From positions 1,076,001-1,140,000 of the forward strand of contig CP119637.1 in assembly GCA_030078075.1 (NCBI GenBank): a DNA stretch of 64,000 bases, in the 5' to 3' direction. Source of the stretch: Crithidia sp. LVH-60A. Its lineage: Eukaryota > Euglenozoa > Kinetoplastea > Trypanosomatida > Trypanosomatidae. The translations under genes and the position numbers were made by a program. How positions within the stretch are numbered: the first letter of the stretch is position 1; the number at the start of each line of letters is the position of its first letter. Positions 60,092 to 64,000 of the stretch are shown in pieces. The notes beneath the pieces are model-generated. The model ran no database searches and was not told the origin of the DNA. It saw only the letters and a program-made list of their open reading frames with translations.

Positions 60092-61348
60092 ATGCAGCGT
60101 TTTGCGACTCGCCGTGCGTTGAGTGCGATGCAGCCGCCCGTGTCTCGCGGGTGGTCGGCGCGGCTGGGCAGCTATTGGGCTCAGCAGTGTCCGCGCCGCT
60201 TTGCCGCCACGGCGCACCTCTCCGCTGCGGACGCGGCGGCGGCCAGGGTGGCGGCGGCGACGAAGCCGTGGGTGGCGCCGGCACACAACCGGTCGGTGGC
60301 CAACTGGCTCTACGTGAGCGCCGCCTGCGTGGGTGGCGTGGTGTGGTTTGGCGGCATCACCCGCCTCACGGAGAGCGGGCTGTCGCTGGTGGAGTGGAAG
60401 CCGATCAGCGGCGTGCGGCCTCCGCTGTCGGACGAGGAGTGGGAGACGGAGTTCAAGCACTACCAGAAGTTCCCGGAGTTCCAGCAGAAGCCGAACATGA
60501 CGATGAGGGAGTTCCAGTTCATCTTTTTCTGGGAGTGGGCACACCGCGTGTTGGCCCGCAGCCTCGGCCTTGTCTTTGGTGGCCCGCTGCTCTACTACGC
60601 AGCGCGGGGCCGCTTCAAGGGCAACGGCAAGTTCCTCGCCGGGCTGGTCGGCATTCTGGGCCTGGGTGGCGCGCAGGGCTTCATGGGATGGTACATGGTG
60701 AAGAGCGGTCTCGACGCCAAGATCCTGGAGGAGCGCCGCAAGGCCACCGTCTCGGCCTACCGCCTCGCCGCACACCTGGTGCTCGCCTTCACCATCTACT
60801 CCTTCATGCTGCGGATGGGGTATGGGCTGAAGCTGCCGGTGATGGCGCCGTTTCCCCGCTTCGCCAAGGTGCAGCTGTGGTCGCGCCTGTCCTTCACGAT
60901 GATGTTCCTCACCGCCACCACCGGCGCCTTCGTGGCGGGCCTCGACGCTGGCCTGATGTACAACGACGACTTCCCCTGGATGGCTGGCGGCGTCTTCCCC
61001 CCGGCGGACCACCTCTTCGCCGTGCAGCCGGCGTGGCGCAACGTCTTCGAGAACCCGTCGATGGCGCAGACGGCGCATCGTGTCATGGCGGGCGTCACCT
61101 TCCTCACCATCACGGGCCTCAACGTGGCGGCGTCGCGGCGGCGCGGCTTCATTCCGCGGCTGGTCTTCCGCAACCTCATGTTTGTGAACACGGCGCTCTT
61201 GCTGCAGGTAGGTCTCGGCTTCTGGACTGTGATGTCGACGGTGGACATCCCCGTCGCCGCGTCCCACCAGATCGGTGCCCTCGTCCTTCTCTCGACGCTC
61301 ATTCGCATGTGTGCCATCCTCGGTAGTCGCGGCGTCATCTTGGCCTGA
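60092..61348 (+). CDS. COX15: Haem A synthase, Cox15
   Basis: This 418-residue protein starts at the ATG at 60092. The N-terminus is basic and Ala-rich (QRFATRRALSAMQPPVSRGW), fitting mitochondrial import. The core has eight predicted membrane helices in two related halves. Four conserved His ligands are visible: His151 (EWAHR), His228 (RLAAHL), His329 (TAHRVM) and His392 (AASHQ). The segment GGITRLTESGLSLVEWKPI is a Cox15 hallmark. The enzyme oxidises haem O to haem A in the inner mitochondrial membrane for cytochrome c oxidase. Length matches yeast and human (about 410-490). The frame is intact and no unusual residue was noticed. Confidence 0.97.
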   Translation: MQRFATRRALSAMQPPVSRGWSARLGSYWAQQCPRRFAATAHLSAADAAAARVAAATKPWVAPAHNRSVANWLYVSAACVGGVVWFGGITRLTESGLSLVEWKPISGVRPPLSDEEWETEFKHYQKFPEFQQKPNMTMREFQFIFFWEWAHRVLARSLGLVFGGPLLYYAARGRFKGNGKFLAGLVGILGLGGAQGFMGWYMVKSGLDAKILEERRKATVSAYRLAAHLVLAFTIYSFMLRMGYGLKLPVMAPFPRFAKVQLWSRLSFTMMFLTATTGAFVAGLDAGLMYNDDFPWMAGGVFPPADHLFAVQPAWRNVFENPSMAQTAHRVMAGVTFLTITGLNVAASRRRGFIPRLVFRNLMFVNTALLLQVGLGFWTVMSTVDIPVAASHQIGALVLLSTLIRMCAILGSRGVILA

Positions 61349-61904
61349 GACGCCGTCAGTCGTGCGAGCGCCAAACGCCTCTGCAAGGGAGAAGGCGTTG
61401 TGACGAAAAGTGGCGTTGTGGTTTTGTGTGTGTAATGGTTCCTACTCACTGACGATACTCTTTAGGCTTCAAGTGGTCGTGGACCCTCAAAAACACTGAA
61501 AAAAGTCAGGCGTCCAAGTGCGTCGTCAGCTTCCTGAAGGCTGCGAAGAGGCGTCTGCCGCGAGTTGTTATCGCGCGACTCATGTCGCTGGCAGACTCTC
61601 CCTTACTCCAGCAGAGCTCTTTGCCTCGTCCTGGCAAGGGTTGGTTCGGATCTACTCACGAAACTATGTACCGGCATTAAATGTGCTTGTGTTCCTCCCC
61701 GCCGATAGTCTTTGCGAGGCCCCGCCTTCCGATGCAACTTCTCAACAACTTCTTTCTCCTTTCTCTTGCCCCTCTTGGTCTCTTTCTCTCCGCAGCAGAA
61801 GCCATTCGCAGTTGCAAACAACGTGAAGCTGCTGTGGCTTTCCGTGTTTTTTTTTCCCCCGCCACTTTAGCATCTTCGGGGCGTAGTTTCTGCACGCTGC
61901 CTTC
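61349..61904 (+). other. Intergenic region, no gene seen
   Basis: UTR-like sequence with T/C tracts at 61735-61795 and 61838-61862 and candidate AG acceptors at 61798-61799 and 61869-61870. No coding character. Confidence 0.5.
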
Positions 61905-63074
61905 ATGGTCTCTCCTCAGCTCCGCGTCCTCCTCGTCGTGGCTCTCGCCATTGGCCTCGCCGCGCATGTCCCGCTAAGCGCCGCCTTGGTGGGTACGGCG
62001 ACGTGCCCGGTGCTAACGCAGACGGAAGCCATGTCGGCGTGGTGCACGGCCCGTTTTGGCGGCAACGGCGGCACCCTCACCGCCGGCCCGTGGGACAGCG
62101 GCCTGCAGTCCTTCCAGTGCATCTGCAACGCCAACCCCGCCGCCACTCTCACCGTCTCACGCAGCACTACGCCGCAGCAGCCGGCCGGTAGCCAGTCGCA
62201 CAGGGATGACCCCTCCGCCTCTGCGGCCCTGGCGGGATCCTCCAGCCACAGCACGAGCTTGTCGCCGTCGCACAGCAAACAGGACGACTCTTCCTTGGAG
62301 TCGTCGACCTCCAGCTCCTCGTTGAACATCACGGTGAACGGGACCTGCGCGTGGAACGGCGTCTTCACACGGTACCCCGACGGCGTGCAGTGCATGGCGA
62401 CGACCGGCCTGTGTCCGATGTCGTGCAGCGTGATCCCGTCGAACCTGTGCAACAACCCGTACATCGTCAGCGAGACCTGCACGAGCCCGAGCGCGTATGT
62501 GGTGTCGTACACGTGCATGTCGTGCAACGGCCGCAACTACACGATCAGCTCCACCAGCGTGGAGAACTGCACGCGCTACTACACCGGCGTCGACACCTGC
62601 GACGCGCAGAGCTCCTGCAGCGGGCGTGGCTGCTGCGTCGGCCCGTCGACGGGGAGTGGCACCAGCACCACGACCTGCACCTGCTTCAACGACGGCACGA
62701 ACGGCTACTACACGGGCACCTCGTGCAACAGCTGCCAGAGCGGCTACGACCGCAACTCCGCCGGCATGTGCCTCGTCGCGACCAACAAGGTGCAGTTCAT
62801 CCTCGCCTCCATCGCGAAGACGTGGACGATGGTGGCGCCGAACATGGCGGTGCTCTTCCTCTTCGTCATCTTTAGCGTCACGCGGAAGCTGAACGCGTCG
62901 GACCGCCCCTTCGACCTCACGGGACTGCGCCGCGCAAACCTGTCGACGGTGCAGGTGGCGCGGCGGCAGCAGCAGAGCCTTTTCCACTCCAAGTACATCC
63001 CAATGCGGCCGGCGAAGAGCCGCTCTTTTGCCAACCCGCACCAGCCCCAAACTCGCGGCCCGCCTGCTTTCTGA
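61905..63074 (+). CDS. Cys-rich type I membrane protein, unknown function
   Basis: The 389-residue product from ATG 61905 has a signal peptide (about 1-27, LLVVALAIGLAAHVPLSAAL). Its Cys-rich extracellular part includes CPMSCSVIPSNLCNNP and CTCFNDGTNGYYTGTSCNSC; the last has EGF-like spacing. A mucin-like Ser/Thr/His block at about residues 86-146 interrupts the first part and looks inserted (SSHSTSLSPSHSKQDDSSLE). One membrane span lies at about 297-325 (ending VAPNMAVLFLFVIFSV). A basic cytoplasmic tail of about 60 residues follows, with a KYIP motif. Potential N-glycosylation sites occur (NITVNGTC, NYTISS, ENCTRY). The layout is of a surface or endosomal receptor-like protein. I do not recognise a family. 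Confidence 0.85.
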   Translation: MVSPQLRVLLVVALAIGLAAHVPLSAALVGTATCPVLTQTEAMSAWCTARFGGNGGTLTAGPWDSGLQSFQCICNANPAATLTVSRSTTPQQPAGSQSHRDDPSASAALAGSSSHSTSLSPSHSKQDDSSLESSTSSSSLNITVNGTCAWNGVFTRYPDGVQCMATTGLCPMSCSVIPSNLCNNPYIVSETCTSPSAYVVSYTCMSCNGRNYTISSTSVENCTRYYTGVDTCDAQSSCSGRGCCVGPSTGSGTSTTTCTCFNDGTNGYYTGTSCNSCQSGYDRNSAGMCLVATNKVQFILASIAKTWTMVAPNMAVLFLFVIFSVTRKLNASDRPFDLTGLRRANLSTVQVARRQQQSLFHSKYIPMRPAKSRSFANPHQPQTRGPPAF

Positions 63075-63550
63075 TACTCTTTTTTGCTGTTGGTTTTGCG
63101 TGTGCTCCTGTACAGTCATGTATGCTTCTTGTTCGTTTGCTTGCCCAGCGACAGAAAAAAAAAAAAAAAAAAAAAAAGTAGACAACAGAGCTTGAGCGAA
63201 CCAGCGAAAGTTAGCATAGGCGTTTTCCCCTCCACCTCGGCCGAACCCATCCTCTTCCCAAACCCAATCCTCGCCTCCCCAAACAGCTCCCCTCTTTCCA
63301 AAACAGTAGGCATCCCCTAAGAACAAAAAGCGGAGCGGTTTGAAGAGTGGTAGGAGAAGAGAGGTGGAAAGGCTTTGTTCGCTGAGGCCCTGGAAAGCGA
63401 ACCAGAAAAAACAACTGCTGCTGCATTTGCCGCTGTTGCCTTGACGAACTCCATTTGTTTTCTTTTCTTTTTCTGAACGAGAATTGATACAGCATCTATA
63501 GTGAACGAACAACAAGAACGGACAAGCATCTGCGCTACTCCTCTCTTTTT
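63075..63550. other. Convergent strand-switch region
   Basis: No gene is seen between the stop of the last + strand gene (63074) and the stop of a - strand gene (63551). It holds an A run of about 23 (63155-63177) and otherwise mixed sequence. In Leishmania such convergent boundaries are known Pol II termination zones, often with base J and cohesin; that is established knowledge of the group, not seen here. No tRNA was recognised. Confidence 0.7.
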
Positions 63551-64000
63551 TTACGCGGCGTTGTCCTCGATGTACGCGGGCTGCTCACCGGCGCCGATCG
63601 CCGCCGCTGCGTAGTTGTGCGTCATGACCGCGTTCGCGATGTCCCACAGCTCCTCGCGGCGCGGCGCGTAGCGGCTGCGGTAGGCGAGGTCGCCGCACTG
63701 CCGCCCGTCACTCGGCGCCACCAGGTCGGCCTGCGGGGAGTCGTACACCAGCAAGCCGTTTGGCGCGTGGCCGGAGCGCAGCGACTGTGCCGCCGACGGC
63801 GTCGCACTCTCCTCTGCTGCTGCGTGCGGCTGCGCCTGCTCCTGATCGTCCTGGCGACGAGGCGCGGGATCAGCGGCGGCGTCCACCTGGTACTTGGCCA
63901 TGCGGTCGTAGACGCTCGACAGCGGCGTGGGCGGGGCCGCTGCGGAGCTCTGCGCGTTGCTCTGCGGCGGGGCGACGTGCTGCCGCGCCACCACCGCTTC
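63551..64000 (-). CDS. C-terminal part of an unknown protein (5' end outside the window)
   Basis: The last 149 codons plus the stop of a - strand gene are present; the frame is still open at the window edge and no ATG in it marks a convincing start. The visible part is Ala/Gln/Pro-rich, with the more ordered segments LSSVYDRMAKYQVDAA and REELWDIANAVMTHNYAAAA; the C-terminus is GAGEQPAYIEDNAA. G/C-ending codons match the other genes of the window, and it is the only - strand frame that is not antisense to a better gene. No domain recognised. Confidence 0.65.
   Translation of the reverse strand, partial: EAVVARQHVAPPQSNAQSSAAAPPTPLSSVYDRMAKYQVDAAADPAPRRQDDQEQAQPHAAAEESATPSAAQSLRSGHAPNGLLVYDSPQADLVAPSDGRQCGDLAYRSRYAPRREELWDIANAVMTHNYAAAAIGAGEQPAYIEDNAA

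Noticed and set aside
63155-63177. A run as a retroposon tail
   Set aside because: No retroposon body or flanking duplication is recognisable beside it; homopolymer runs are frequent in the UTRs of this window.

Overview
This window looks like nuclear DNA of a trypanosomatid of the Leishmania group. Twenty of the 21 loci upstream of position 63075 show as long, intron-free, G/C-ending-codon reading frames. All 21 lie on the + strand, separated by 0.4-2.4 kb of pyrimidine-rich sequence with poly-Y/AG signals typical of spliced-leader trans-splicing. The encoded proteins (trypanosomatid-type S17 pair, SF3b1, gamma-COP, Cox15, membrane-bound histidine acid phosphatases) fit this. From memory the gene set resembles Leishmania chromosome 28; I could not check synteny.

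Layout: 540-5222 HEAT-like large protein; 6152-9109 TPR/SET/MYND protein; 9545-9976 and 10945-11376 two near-identical 40S S17 genes; 11881-12459 small protein with a chromo-shadow-like C-terminus; 12903-16271 SF3b subunit 1; 17467-20154 LRR/IQ protein; 21030-22304 ADP-ribosylhydrolase-like protein lacking the metal-binding motifs; 22830-27521 multi-IQ protein with acidic tail; 28315-30906 gamma-COP; 32353-33846 unknown Ser/Pro-rich protein; 34790-37282 MoaC-like domain fused to a long charged tail; 38140-53890 five tandem membrane-bound acid phosphatase genes (period 3.51-3.53 kb); 56332-56907 methionine sulfoxide reductase B; 57957-58880 PP2A/PP4/PP6-type phosphatase; 60092-61348 Cox15 haem A synthase; 61905-63074 Cys-rich type I membrane protein. 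At 63075-63550 the coding strand switches: a gene on the - strand enters from the right edge, making this a convergent strand-switch region.

The genes are not a functional operon; as usual in these organisms they are probably co-transcribed by Pol II and sorted out by trans-splicing and polyadenylation. The most informative local structures are the acid phosphatase array (homogenised ends, alternating central cassettes, a diverged last copy and a diverged right flank), the MoaC-charged-tail fusion with His-to-Tyr at a catalytic position, and three enzyme-like proteins or small domains (SET/MYND, ADP-ribosylhydrolase, chromo-shadow-like) whose key residues differ from the family pattern. No transposon, retroelement, tRNA, rRNA or CRISPR array was recognised.
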